A program made the position numbers and the translations under genes. The notes beneath the pieces were generated by a model. That model did no database searches and was not told the DNA's origin. It saw nothing but the letters and a program-made list of their open reading frames with translations. Shown here in pieces: positions 33,275-42,237 of a stretch of 64,000 bases of DNA. Every line of letters starts with the position of its first letter. Positions within the stretch are counted from its first letter, which is position 1. This stretch comes from CAZYMI01 sp964648505 (GTDB taxonomy: Bacteria; Pseudomonadota; Alphaproteobacteria; Micavibrionales; Micavibrionaceae): the NCBI GenBank assembly GCA_964648505.1, contig CAZYMI010000006.1:1-64000 (forward strand), read 5' to 3'.

Positions 33275-35689
33275 ATGGCCACTGCCAGACGATCACCCAA
33301 AGCATCGGAAGGTCTGATGCGTTTTATACCCACCACGGTACAAAGTTTTTGTGCACGGCGAATTATTGACGTCCTTGCGCTTACACTGATTTTTGCAGGG
33401 GTTTTTACAGGTCTGGCGCTTATAAGCTATAACCCAACTGATCCTTCTTTTAATACAGCGTCCTCGCATATTTCAAACTGGAGCGGATTACTGGGCGCCA
33501 AGATTGCAGATTTATTTTTACAAACAGTAGGTCTTGGTGCGATCTTTTTTGCTTTGCTTCCTTTTGTGTGGGGCTTGCGCTTATACTTTCGAAAAAAATT
33601 ATCTTTTATGCCGATGCGATTCGCACTTTTGCTTGCCAGCACCATTTTAGTTGCTTGTGGCTTGGCGCTAATCCCTTCTTTTGGATGGCTTACACAACCT
33701 TCACTGGGTGGCGCTGGCGGACCTATCGTTCTTAATAGTTTAAGCGCCATCTTACCAACCAGCATCTCTGCGGGATGGGGTATTGTTTTTATAGGTTTGC
33801 TTTGCGCTTTTATCGGGCTTGCATGCGCTGCACTAGCAACCGGACTCGACCGTTACGAATGGCACGATGTGTTCAGTTCTGCTGCACATTCCTTTTCTGT
33901 CGCTAGTCAGAAAATCTTGAACTTTATTCATTGGATCAGATTTCACAATCAAGCTGATTATTCACCGCGCCAGAAAGTAACGCTAAAACGCACACGCCCT
34001 CAGCGTCGTGTTACCCTTGTTGAAAGCGATAATGAATATGACGACACCAACGAGGATGATGAAGAAACTGCTGAGGATATAGCTGCGCCTATACCACCTC
34101 GCGCTATTGCTGGATCTATCAAAGTTGTTCGGCCTGCCATGTCTAAAGATAAAGCGGGGCGGGATTTAAGACAAAAATCATTCTCGTTGCCAGAAGGTGA
34201 ATGGGAGCTGCCTGCTCATGATTTATTACAAGACCCCCCCAAGCAAGCCGATGCCGACAAGGTTGACGAAAGCGGTTTGCGCAAAAATGCCGAAATGCTG
34301 CAAACGGTTTTGAATGACTACAATATAAAAGGTGATATTGTTTCTATTCATCCTGGACCTGTTGTTACACTCTATGAACTTGAACCGGCACCCGGCACAA
34401 AATCATCTCGCGTCATAGGTCTTTCGGATGATATTGCACGCTCAATGGCCGCTGTTTCTGTTCGCGCAGCTGTTGTCCCAGGACGCAATGTGATCGGCAT
34501 TGAATTGCCTAACAAGCGCCGTCAGACTGTCTACTTAAAAGAACTTTTAGCTTCAGAACTTTACGAGCAATCCACAACCAAACTTCCCCTTGTTCTTGGT
34601 AAAGATATCGGCGGCCAGACAATTATAGCTGATCTTGCACGCATGCCGCATCTGCTGGTGGCCGGTACGACGGGCTCTGGTAAATCTGTGGCGATTAACA
34701 CCATGATTTTATCCCTTGTCTATCGTCTGCCGCCAGAAAAATGCCGCTTTATTATGATTGATCCGAAAATGCTTGAATTATCGGTTTATGATGACATTCC
34801 CCATCTTTTGACGCCTGTTGTCACAGAACCCGGCAAGGCGATCGTTGCGTTAAAATGGGCTGTGCAAGAAATGGAGAATCGCTACCGGGCTATGTCTAAA
34901 GTTGGCGTGCGTAACATCGAAGGATACAATACGCGTCTTCAAGAAGCGCGTGATAACAATGAAACCCTAATGCGTAAAGTGCAGACAGGTTTTGATTCGG
35001 AAACCGGTAAACCTGTTTACGAAGAACAAGCGATTGATTTGACCGAGCTTCCTTATATCGTCGTTATTGTTGATGAATTTGCTGATTTGATGCTGGTAGC
35101 TGGCAAAGATGTTGAAAATGCTATTCAACGTCTGGCACAGATGGCACGCGCTGCTGGTATTCACCTCATCATGGCAACACAAAGACCATCGGTTGATGTA
35201 ATCACAGGGGTTATTAAAGCTAATTTTCCAACAAGAATCAGTTTTCAGGTAACGTCAAAAATTGATAGCCGCACCATTTTAGGGGATAGCGGCGCTGAAC
35301 AGCTTCTAGGCATGGGAGATATGCTTTATATGGCTGCAGGGGGCCGTATTACACGCGTCCATGGCCCTTTTGTGACCGATAACGAAGTTGAAAAAGTTGT
35401 CAATCACCTCAAAGCCCAAGGTGAGCCGGAATATCTTGAAGATGTTACAGAAGGTGATGGCACTTTCGGGGATGGCGGGGAAGATGACAGCGAAGGCCCT
35501 GCAATTGATGACCTTTACGATAAGGCCGTTGCCCTTGTAGCGCGGGAGGGTAAGGCATCGACCAGTTTTATCCAAAGACACCTGCAAATTGGGTATAACC
35601 GTGCCGCCCGTATTATTGAGGAAATGGAAAAACAAGGTGTGGTTACAACAGCTAATCATGTCGGTAAAAGGGATGTGCTGGTACGCTAG
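33275..35689 (+). CDS. ftsK: DNA translocase FtsK
   Basis: An 804-residue septal DNA pump. The N-terminus holds four membrane segments (about residues 30-190) that place it at the division site. An acidic linker follows, then the motor: Walker A VAGTTGSGKSVAIN at about 466-479, Walker B VIVDEFADLM, and ATQRPSVDVITG. The C-terminal gamma domain (about 740-804, ASTSFIQRHLQIGYNRAARIIEEME) reads KOPS sequences near dif and activates XerCD. Length is typical of alphaproteobacteria. About 210 bp of AT-rich DNA with no gene precedes it. Confidence 0.97.
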   Translation: MATARRSPKASEGLMRFIPTTVQSFCARRIIDVLALTLIFAGVFTGLALISYNPTDPSFNTASSHISNWSGLLGAKIADLFLQTVGLGAIFFALLPFVWGLRLYFRKKLSFMPMRFALLLASTILVACGLALIPSFGWLTQPSLGGAGGPIVLNSLSAILPTSISAGWGIVFIGLLCAFIGLACAALATGLDRYEWHDVFSSAAHSFSVASQKILNFIHWIRFHNQADYSPRQKVTLKRTRPQRRVTLVESDNEYDDTNEDDEETAEDIAAPIPPRAIAGSIKVVRPAMSKDKAGRDLRQKSFSLPEGEWELPAHDLLQDPPKQADADKVDESGLRKNAEMLQTVLNDYNIKGDIVSIHPGPVVTLYELEPAPGTKSSRVIGLSDDIARSMAAVSVRAAVVPGRNVIGIELPNKRRQTVYLKELLASELYEQSTTKLPLVLGKDIGGQTIIADLARMPHLLVAGTTGSGKSVAINTMILSLVYRLPPEKCRFIMIDPKMLELSVYDDIPHLLTPVVTEPGKAIVALKWAVQEMENRYRAMSKVGVRNIEGYNTRLQEARDNNETLMRKVQTGFDSETGKPVYEEQAIDLTELPYIVVIVDEFADLMLVAGKDVENAIQRLAQMARAAGIHLIMATQRPSVDVITGVIKANFPTRISFQVTSKIDSRTILGDSGAEQLLGMGDMLYMAAGGRITRVHGPFVTDNEVEKVVNHLKAQGEPEYLEDVTEGDGTFGDGGEDDSEGPAIDDLYDKAVALVAREGKASTSFIQRHLQIGYNRAARIIEEMEKQGVVTTANHVGKRDVLVR

Positions 35690-35720
35690 ACTTCTTTAAT
35701 AACTGTGCTAGGTTCTGGCT

Positions 35721-36341
35721 ATGAAGCTCTTTGCTATTATATTTTTTACATGCCTGATCGCTCCTTTGTTCGCTTTTGCGCAACCCGCACCTATTGTTCA
35801 AAATGTTGTGCGTGACGCGGAAGCCTATTTACAAAAGCTTGATACTGTTAAAGCGCGCTTTATCCAAACGGCGCCGGACGGATCCCAAGTTTCGGGTACA
35901 TTTTATCTAGATCGTCCGGGAAAACTGCGCTTTGAATATGACCCCCCCATTAAAGATTTTGTTGTTGCAGATGGTGTATTTATTTATTTTTATGATGGAC
36001 AGATCAAACAGCAATCCAATGCACCCATAGGCCAAACTCTTGCTGATTTTCTTTTGCGTAAAAACCTTCGTCTTTCAGGTGATATTATCGTCACCGAAGT
36101 CAAAAGACGCGGTGGCCTGCTACAAATTACAGCCGCCCAGAAAGCTGACCCAAACGCAGGGAAAATTACTTTAGGATTTGAAGAGACACCAAAACTTGAG
36201 CTAAAAAAATGGCGAGTTTTGGATTCGCAAGGTCAAATTACTGAAGTTGAGTTATTTGACAGCGTTCGTGATTTAAAGTTTCCTGCTGCACTTTTTTCAT
36301 GGCGTGATCCTAATAAAGTTATTGGCGGCGTTAACAAGTAA
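35721..36341 (+). CDS. lolA: Outer-membrane lipoprotein carrier protein LolA
   Basis: A 206-residue periplasmic chaperone that takes lipoproteins from LolCDE to the outer membrane. It has a signal peptide (MKLFAIIFFTCLIAPLFAFA) and the family pattern VKARFIQTAPDGSQVSGTFY, LDRPGKLRFEYDPP and DGVFIYFYD. LolA following FtsK is a conserved arrangement in alphaproteobacteria. It overlaps recR by one base. Confidence 0.94.
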   Translation: MKLFAIIFFTCLIAPLFAFAQPAPIVQNVVRDAEAYLQKLDTVKARFIQTAPDGSQVSGTFYLDRPGKLRFEYDPPIKDFVVADGVFIYFYDGQIKQQSNAPIGQTLADFLLRKNLRLSGDIIVTEVKRRGGLLQITAAQKADPNAGKITLGFEETPKLELKKWRVLDSQGQITEVELFDSVRDLKFPAALFSWRDPNKVIGGVNK

Positions 36342-36940
36342 TGTCAGCGGATCCTTTTGATCATCTTATTCGGCACCTTTCAGCATTACCGGGCTTAGGC
36401 CCTCGATCAGCGCGACGCGTTGCGCTTTATTTACTCATGCGCAAAGACCAGCTGATGATACCCCTTGCACAAACCTTGCAGCATGCCGCAAGTGCTATAA
36501 AAACCTGCACTGATTGCGGAAACTTCGACACTTCAGAACCTTGCAGAATTTGTACAGATTCGCGCCGCGATTTAGGATTAATCTGCGTGGTTGCCACAGT
36601 TGCAGATTTATGGGCAATTGAACGTGCGCACGCGCATCGTGGCGCTTACCATGTTCTGGGAGGGGTATTGTCTGCGCTTGATGGGATCCGGCCTGACGAT
36701 CTTAAAATTGCACAGCTTCTCTCACGAATTGAAAACAATAACATCACAGAAATTATTTTAGCCTTACCAGCAACAGTCGATGGCCAAACAACCGCACATT
36801 ACCTAACTGACAGGCTTCAAAATATACAGATAAAACCAAAAATTACGCGCCTTGCGCATGGGCTTCCTGTAGGTGGTGAGCTCGACTATCTGGATGATGG
36901 CACAATAACAACAGCGTTAAAATCCAGATCATCCGTTTAA
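36341..36940 (+). CDS. recR: Recombination protein RecR
   Basis: A 199-residue RecR that works with RecO and RecF in loading RecA at gaps. It has the N-terminal helix-hairpin-helix (LSALPGLGPRSARRVALYLL), a Cys4 zinc finger (CTDCGNFDTSEPCRIC, about 56-71) and a TOPRIM domain (ICVVATVADLWAIERAHAHRGAYHVLGG). Length is normal. No dnaX or YbaB gene precedes it, in contrast with many bacteria. Its last 4 bases overlap the convergent HlyD-like gene. Confidence 0.96.
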   Translation: MSADPFDHLIRHLSALPGLGPRSARRVALYLLMRKDQLMIPLAQTLQHAASAIKTCTDCGNFDTSEPCRICTDSRRDLGLICVVATVADLWAIERAHAHRGAYHVLGGVLSALDGIRPDDLKIAQLLSRIENNNITEIILALPATVDGQTTAHYLTDRLQNIQIKPKITRLAHGLPVGGELDYLDDGTITTALKSRSSV

Positions 36941-38337
36941 CGTTCCCCCATCGATGTCGTCATTGTTCTGATAAATGGCTTTAAAATATACTGCATAATT
37001 GTTCGCTGACCCGTCATAATATCAACCGTTGCCACCATGCCAGGGATAATTGGTAGCACTTCACCTTTACGTTTCAGCATATTTTGTTCAGTGCGTACTT
37101 TAACCCTGTAAAAACTTTCGCCTTTTTCATTTTGAATACTATCAGCTGATATCTCGACAACTTTGCCCTTTAAACCACCATAAATTGAGTAATCATACGC
37201 TGTTATTTTTACAACAGCATTCTGCCCGGGATGTAAAAATGCAATATCAGAAGGCCTTACTCTGGCTTCAATTAATAACTGATCATCCATAGGAACAATT
37301 TCCATGATTGGATCGCCCGGCTTTACGACGCCCCCTACAGTCATAAAGCGCATATCTTTTACGGTGCCATTTACAGGGGATTTTATTTCTGTCCGATCTT
37401 TCCTGTCTGTAAGGGCAGAAAGCGTCTCCTTAATTGTGTTCATTTCAGTTAGTTTAGATGATAATTCCATCTGGGCTTGCGCCTGCGCACTTGTAATCAA
37501 TTCGCTTAATCTTGCCTGCGCCTCTGAAATCGCAGAATTAGCACGCGGTATCGCCTGACGAACGCCATTTAATTCTGTACGCCTTTCTTGAATACCCCTT
37601 TCAAGTTGAATTAATTCAATTTTAGGAGCAGATCCTTTTGCTACAAGCGGCGCGATCATATTTTTTTCCTGCTGAGATAAAGATATCTCACGATTAATAT
37701 CAGCTGCCTTTTGTTCAAGTTCATTGACTTCCTGACGACGCTGAGCGAGTTGTTGGTCCAAAACCATACGTTGTCCGAAAATTTTTTCGCGGTTCGCACG
37801 AAATGCGTTTAATTCTTCTGTAACACTTTGCGGGACTTTTTTCATGATTTCTTGATCAAATTCAACAGTCTCTTTGCCTTCTGATTCCGCCTGCAAGCGC
37901 GTAATAGTGGCTTTTAACCCGAGATATCTTGCCTCATTCGATCCCAAATCAGATGAGGCATCAATGTTACGAAGCTGAATTAATGTCTCACCCTTTTTAA
38001 CGGCCTGACTTTCACGAACAAAAAATTTATCAATGATCCCACCTTCAAGGGACTGGATTACTTGAATTTTTGCTGTCGGAATTATTTTTCCCTCTCCGCG
38101 GGTAACCTGATCTATGCGGGCAAGAGAAGCCCAGACAATAAATAAGAAGAAGAAAGTGGCAATTGAAATAAGTAAAATATGTCGTGATGCTGGCAATTCT
38201 TCATCCGAAATAAAGTAGGCATCGGCGTGCGCCTGCAACACATCAATGCGCGTTTTAAGCCAGTTTTCTTGTATAGCAAGCCAATCTGCTGGCTTATTAA
38301 TCTTAAGATTTTCTTCGAGCTTTTTTTGGTCAGACAT
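36937..38337 (-). CDS. Type I secretion membrane fusion protein (HlyD family)
   Basis: A 466-residue periplasmic adaptor that joins the inner-membrane ABC transporter to TolC. It has one N-terminal membrane segment (about residues 58-76, LLISIATFFFLFIVWASLA), a first half-lipoyl stretch TAKIQVIQSLEGGIIDKF, long coiled coils (about 150-300), the second half-lipoyl stretch KSPVNGTVKDM and a C-terminal beta-barrel. I chose the ATG at 38337, since AGGAG lies 7 bases upstream and it begins 1 bp after the ABC gene stop. It is the last gene of the secretion group. Confidence 0.95.
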   Translation of the reverse strand: MSDQKKLEENLKINKPADWLAIQENWLKTRIDVLQAHADAYFISDEELPASRHILLISIATFFFLFIVWASLARIDQVTRGEGKIIPTAKIQVIQSLEGGIIDKFFVRESQAVKKGETLIQLRNIDASSDLGSNEARYLGLKATITRLQAESEGKETVEFDQEIMKKVPQSVTEELNAFRANREKIFGQRMVLDQQLAQRRQEVNELEQKAADINREISLSQQEKNMIAPLVAKGSAPKIELIQLERGIQERRTELNGVRQAIPRANSAISEAQARLSELITSAQAQAQMELSSKLTEMNTIKETLSALTDRKDRTEIKSPVNGTVKDMRFMTVGGVVKPGDPIMEIVPMDDQLLIEARVRPSDIAFLHPGQNAVVKITAYDYSIYGGLKGKVVEISADSIQNEKGESFYRVKVRTEQNMLKRKGEVLPIIPGMVATVDIMTGQRTIMQYILKPFIRTMTTSMGER

Positions 38338-38338
38338 A

Positions 38339-40591
38339 TCAAGCTCCTGCCTTATCAGACCCGGCATAGTCACGATTTTGCAATTGCCTGATAATTTCAT
38401 CGCGTGGGCCGAAAGCTAATATTTTACCACGATCCATCAGAATGATTTTATCAACCAGCGAAAGCATGCTGCCTTTATGCGTGATAAGAATGGTTGTCTT
38501 TCCGTTTGTTAACTTCTCCAGATGCCCCTTAAGACGCGATTCTGATGCGGGATCCATAGATGCTGTAGGTTCATCAAGAATAATAACAGGGGGATCGTAC
38601 AAAAGTGCGCGCGCGATAGCGATTGCCTGTCTTTGTCCGCCTGAAAGTTGCTCGCCTCTCTCCCCCACTTGGGTATCAAGCCCATGTGAGGAATCTTTGA
38701 GAAAATCCATGACGCCAGAAAGCTCAGCTGCGCGAACAACTGCGCGATCAGAAGCTGTTTCATGACCCATTGTAATATTTTCACGCACAGACCCATAAAA
38801 AAGCTGCGGCGTTTGCTGAACAACACCAATGTTACGACGTAAATCGCCAGGATCAATTTGACGCACATCTGTTCCATCAAGTTGTACAGAACCTGATTGT
38901 GGTTCAAACTTATTCAGTATCAAACGCTCCAGCGTTGTTTTCCCTGAACCTACCGCCCCAATAATACCAATATGTTCACCCGCCTGAATTTCAAAACTTA
39001 CATGGTTCAGAGCTGGTACTGATGATCCGGGATAAGCAAAAACAACATCTTTAAAAACAAGCTGACCTTGTATTGCTGGCATTGCAATAAAGGTTTTACC
39101 TACGGGCCGTTCAACCGGTTTTTCCATCAATTCATTGAGTTGACGAAGCGATTCACGCGTTTGATTAAACCTTATCATAAGGCCAGAAAATTGGGTGAGC
39201 GGCGCTAACGCGCGACTGGAAAGCATCACAGTTGCTATGAGCGCCCCCATTGTTATATGTGCGTTTGAAATCAGAACAACGCCAAAGCCAACAATTGCAA
39301 TTGTGACCATGTTTTGCAGAAAATAAGAAATATTTAAGGCAAAGTTTGAAACGCGTTTTGATTTAACGGAAGTACGCGATGATTTTTCACACAGTTCTTC
39401 CCAACGTCTTTGCACATGTCCCTCAGATGCCTGAGTCTTGATTGTTTCAAGCCCTGTTATAGTTTCAAACAACAATGCATTTTTCAAAGCATTTTCGTGT
39501 AATGATTCTTGTGTAATTTTCTTCATCGGTTTTTGTAAAACCCAGCCTGTTCCAATTATAAGTGGAACAGCAACAAGCGGAATAATAGCCAGAGGACCCG
39601 CAATAACAGCAATCAGCAAAATAAAAAGTAGGCAAAAAGGTAAATCAATTAAAGCCGCAAGAGTTGCGGAGGTAAAAAAATCACGAATACTCTCAAATTC
39701 ACGCATATTCGCAGCTAAAACACCTGCTGACGCTGGACGAGAAGACATTGTCATACCCAGCAATTGTTCAAAAAGTTTTCCTGATAATTTAACATCTGAT
39801 TTTCTGCCTGCATAATCAAGAAAATGTGCACGAAGACTTTTGATAACCAGATCAAAAAATAAAACAACCGCAAGGCCAATTGAAAGCACCGCTAATGTTT
39901 CATAAGCGGCATTTGGGACAACACGATCATAGATGTTCATCGTATAAAGCGGCATCGCGATTGCAAACAGATTAATCATTAATGCGGCAAGCCCTACTTC
40001 ATAATATATTTTTCTGTTCTGCCAAATGGTAGACCAAAACCAATCTTTGGCATTATCAATACGCGCGGGTCCCGCACGATCATCAACCCTTGCAACAGGG
40101 CGCACATAAAAAGCATATCCGGTGTAAATTTTCTTAAGATCTTCAAGTGAAATTATTCTTTTCTCCGACGCGGTCTCAGGAAATTGAACGCTAAATTCAG
40201 TTTTATCGCCAGGTGCGGGTTTTTTATCGGCATAGAGAACACCCCATAAAATACAAGCCTGCCCTTGTTCAAGAACGAGGATGCAAGGTGTTGATGGTGC
40301 GATCGCAATCCCCTCAAGGGCTCTGTCTACCAATTTGATATCAAGGTCTGCTCTCTCGGCTGCGCGCACCATTAACGCAGGGGATATGCCTGTTTTAGGT
40401 AATGGCAAGCCTGCTGTTAAACTTTCACGACTGGTGCGCCTGCCAAAATGACCCGCGATAATTTGCAAACACGCCACAAGCGGATCACCCAATGATGCGC
40501 GATCGGCCTGCAATGGCCACGGGTCAAAATCGGCAACGCCTTTAACGCTACTGATTTTATTGTCTTTTGCGATACTGTTTGGCTCACTCAT
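38339..40591 (-). CDS. Type I secretion ABC transporter (HlyB/LapB type)
   Basis: A 750-residue ABC exporter. The N-terminal about 150 residues form a C39-like domain without the catalytic Cys, as in transporters of adhesins and RTX proteins. A six-segment membrane domain (about 185-450) follows, then the nucleotide-binding domain with Walker A GAVGSGKTT, signature LSGGQRQAIAIARAL and Walker B IILDEPTASMD. I chose the ATG at 40591; a TTG 33 bases upstream is unlikely. With the HlyD and TolC homologues it should form a one-step channel across both membranes for the giant repeat protein encoded upstream. Confidence 0.94.
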   Translation of the reverse strand: MSEPNSIAKDNKISSVKGVADFDPWPLQADRASLGDPLVACLQIIAGHFGRRTSRESLTAGLPLPKTGISPALMVRAAERADLDIKLVDRALEGIAIAPSTPCILVLEQGQACILWGVLYADKKPAPGDKTEFSVQFPETASEKRIISLEDLKKIYTGYAFYVRPVARVDDRAGPARIDNAKDWFWSTIWQNRKIYYEVGLAALMINLFAIAMPLYTMNIYDRVVPNAAYETLAVLSIGLAVVLFFDLVIKSLRAHFLDYAGRKSDVKLSGKLFEQLLGMTMSSRPASAGVLAANMREFESIRDFFTSATLAALIDLPFCLLFILLIAVIAGPLAIIPLVAVPLIIGTGWVLQKPMKKITQESLHENALKNALLFETITGLETIKTQASEGHVQRRWEELCEKSSRTSVKSKRVSNFALNISYFLQNMVTIAIVGFGVVLISNAHITMGALIATVMLSSRALAPLTQFSGLMIRFNQTRESLRQLNELMEKPVERPVGKTFIAMPAIQGQLVFKDVVFAYPGSSVPALNHVSFEIQAGEHIGIIGAVGSGKTTLERLILNKFEPQSGSVQLDGTDVRQIDPGDLRRNIGVVQQTPQLFYGSVRENITMGHETASDRAVVRAAELSGVMDFLKDSSHGLDTQVGERGEQLSGGQRQAIAIARALLYDPPVIILDEPTASMDPASESRLKGHLEKLTNGKTTILITHKGSMLSLVDKIILMDRGKILAFGPRDEIIRQLQNRDYAGSDKAGA

Positions 40592-40692
40592 AACGGCCCA
40601 TTGTGCGCTTAGAAAAGTAAACAAAAAGAAAAGACGGCCAAATATGTTGGCCGCCTGAAATCAGATTGAAATATAGCAAAGGCAACAAGTCC

Positions 40693-42027
40693 CTAGCCTT
40701 TTGTTGCAGGATCAGACCCCTGAGGATTGGCCACTTGCAGCGTTGGTAAAAGTTGGCCCTTAATTGCCAGAAGACGATACATAGCAAAAAGCTCAAGATA
40801 CTCTGTACTAATCATATTTGAACGAGAAACAAAAAATTCGTTTTGCGCGTCAAGAACATCAAGCAGGGTACGACGATCTAGGTTAAACTGATCAAGATAG
40901 GCATCAACAACCTTCTGGTTCGCTTCTGACTGCTCCCGGAATTCTTTTGCACGTTCACCAGCTGAAATCATTCGTGCCCATGTCTGCCGAACGTCATCTT
41001 CAACAGTGCGGGCATTTTGGGCCGCAATCTCTTTTGATTCTTGCTGACGAAATGTCAACTCCCTCACACGCGCCTGATCGGCTCCACCGCGATAAAGATT
41101 CCAATTCATCACAACAAGTGCAGATGCAGACGTATTTGAATCATTGATGCCGCCCTGATCTTCACCTGTCTGACCGTTAAGCTGTAAATCAAAACGCGGA
41201 TAGTAAGGTGCCTTTGCCGCTTCTTTTTCAGCCTGTGCTGTCCGAATATCGGCATCACGCGCAGACAAAGCAGGGCTTTGAGTAATTGCACGATTAACTT
41301 CTTCTTCGACATTGGCTGCTAAAACACCTGCTGGCGCTGGAGGCCTTTGTAATGTTGTTGGTGAATTACCAACATTAAGAATGTATTGAGATTCAGAAAT
41401 ACGCAAAGCTTCACGAACACTATCTTCCGTTGATCGCGCAACGTTCAAACGTGCTTTTGCCTGCTCAACATCAGCTTGAGTTGAACGCCCTGCCGATGCC
41501 CCGTCAATCATTTGCGCTAGAATAGACTCGTGCTTTTGTACGTTTTGTTGGGCAATCGCCAATGTTTCGCGCTGACGCAAAACATTCAGGTAGGATTCAA
41601 TAATATCAAGACCAACAAATTCACCCGTTTCAATAACACGGTTACGTGCAGATTCCTGACGATTTGCCTGACGTTCATTTTCACTTTTTGCACCAAACCC
41701 ATCAAACAAAAGCTGGGTCAACGTCAGGCCAACAGTGCGGCGGAACAAGTCTTCGTTATCTGATGTGGAATTATCTGTAAATTCCCATCCCGCATCAGCA
41801 TTAGCATCAATACGCGGAAGGAATAATGATTCAGCCTGACGCTTTTCCTGATCTGTTGCGTATCTGTTGTTCACAATTGAACTGAAGCGTGGGCTTGCTG
41901 TTAAACCAACCTGCAAAGCTTCTTGCAAGCTGACAACACCGCTATCTTGCGCGAAGGCGGGAGCAAATGTCATCGACCCAATAACGGCGCATGCTAACAT
42001 AAGCGATCTGAAACGAGATGCCTTCAT
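40693..42027 (-). CDS. TolC family outer-membrane channel protein
   Basis: A 444-residue outer-membrane efflux protein with a signal peptide (MKASRFRSLMLACAVIGS, cleavage expected after AFA). The mature protein has the two repeated TolC halves: SLQEALQVGLTASPRF, YESLN-like strand segments and long helices rich in Gln, Arg and Ala. NWNLYRGG and VRQTWARMIS are typical of type I secretion TolCs. AGGAGA lies 7 bases before the ATG. It lies about 100 bp upstream of the ABC gene. Confidence 0.93.
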   Translation of the reverse strand: MKASRFRSLMLACAVIGSMTFAPAFAQDSGVVSLQEALQVGLTASPRFSSIVNNRYATDQEKRQAESLFLPRIDANADAGWEFTDNSTSDNEDLFRRTVGLTLTQLLFDGFGAKSENERQANRQESARNRVIETGEFVGLDIIESYLNVLRQRETLAIAQQNVQKHESILAQMIDGASAGRSTQADVEQAKARLNVARSTEDSVREALRISESQYILNVGNSPTTLQRPPAPAGVLAANVEEEVNRAITQSPALSARDADIRTAQAEKEAAKAPYYPRFDLQLNGQTGEDQGGINDSNTSASALVVMNWNLYRGGADQARVRELTFRQQESKEIAAQNARTVEDDVRQTWARMISAGERAKEFREQSEANQKVVDAYLDQFNLDRRTLLDVLDAQNEFFVSRSNMISTEYLELFAMYRLLAIKGQLLPTLQVANPQGSDPATKG

Positions 42028-42180
42028 AAATAGTCTCCTGGTGAAGTAGCCGAAACAAAACGACTGAAATTTGAAATAATTGTTCATAGTTTATGCCTTA
42101 TTTTAGCGCATACCGCAAGTAAAAATATCAAAAAGCGCATGCTAATATTCTGATAATAAACGCAAATTTCTCTTTGCCGA

Positions 42181-42206
42181 AAAGCCGGACCTCTCGGCTC
42201 GGCTTT
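42181..42206 (-). terminator. Probable terminator between the giant protein gene and tolC-like gene
   Basis: On the minus strand AAAGCCG pairs with CGGCTTT around an internal GC-rich loop, followed by a short T-run. It sits about 30 bp after the giant protein gene stop. It would let the secreted protein be made at a different level from its transporter. Confidence 0.6.
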
Positions 42207-42237
42207 ATACGTTTATTCTTGTAAAATTAGTCCTGTT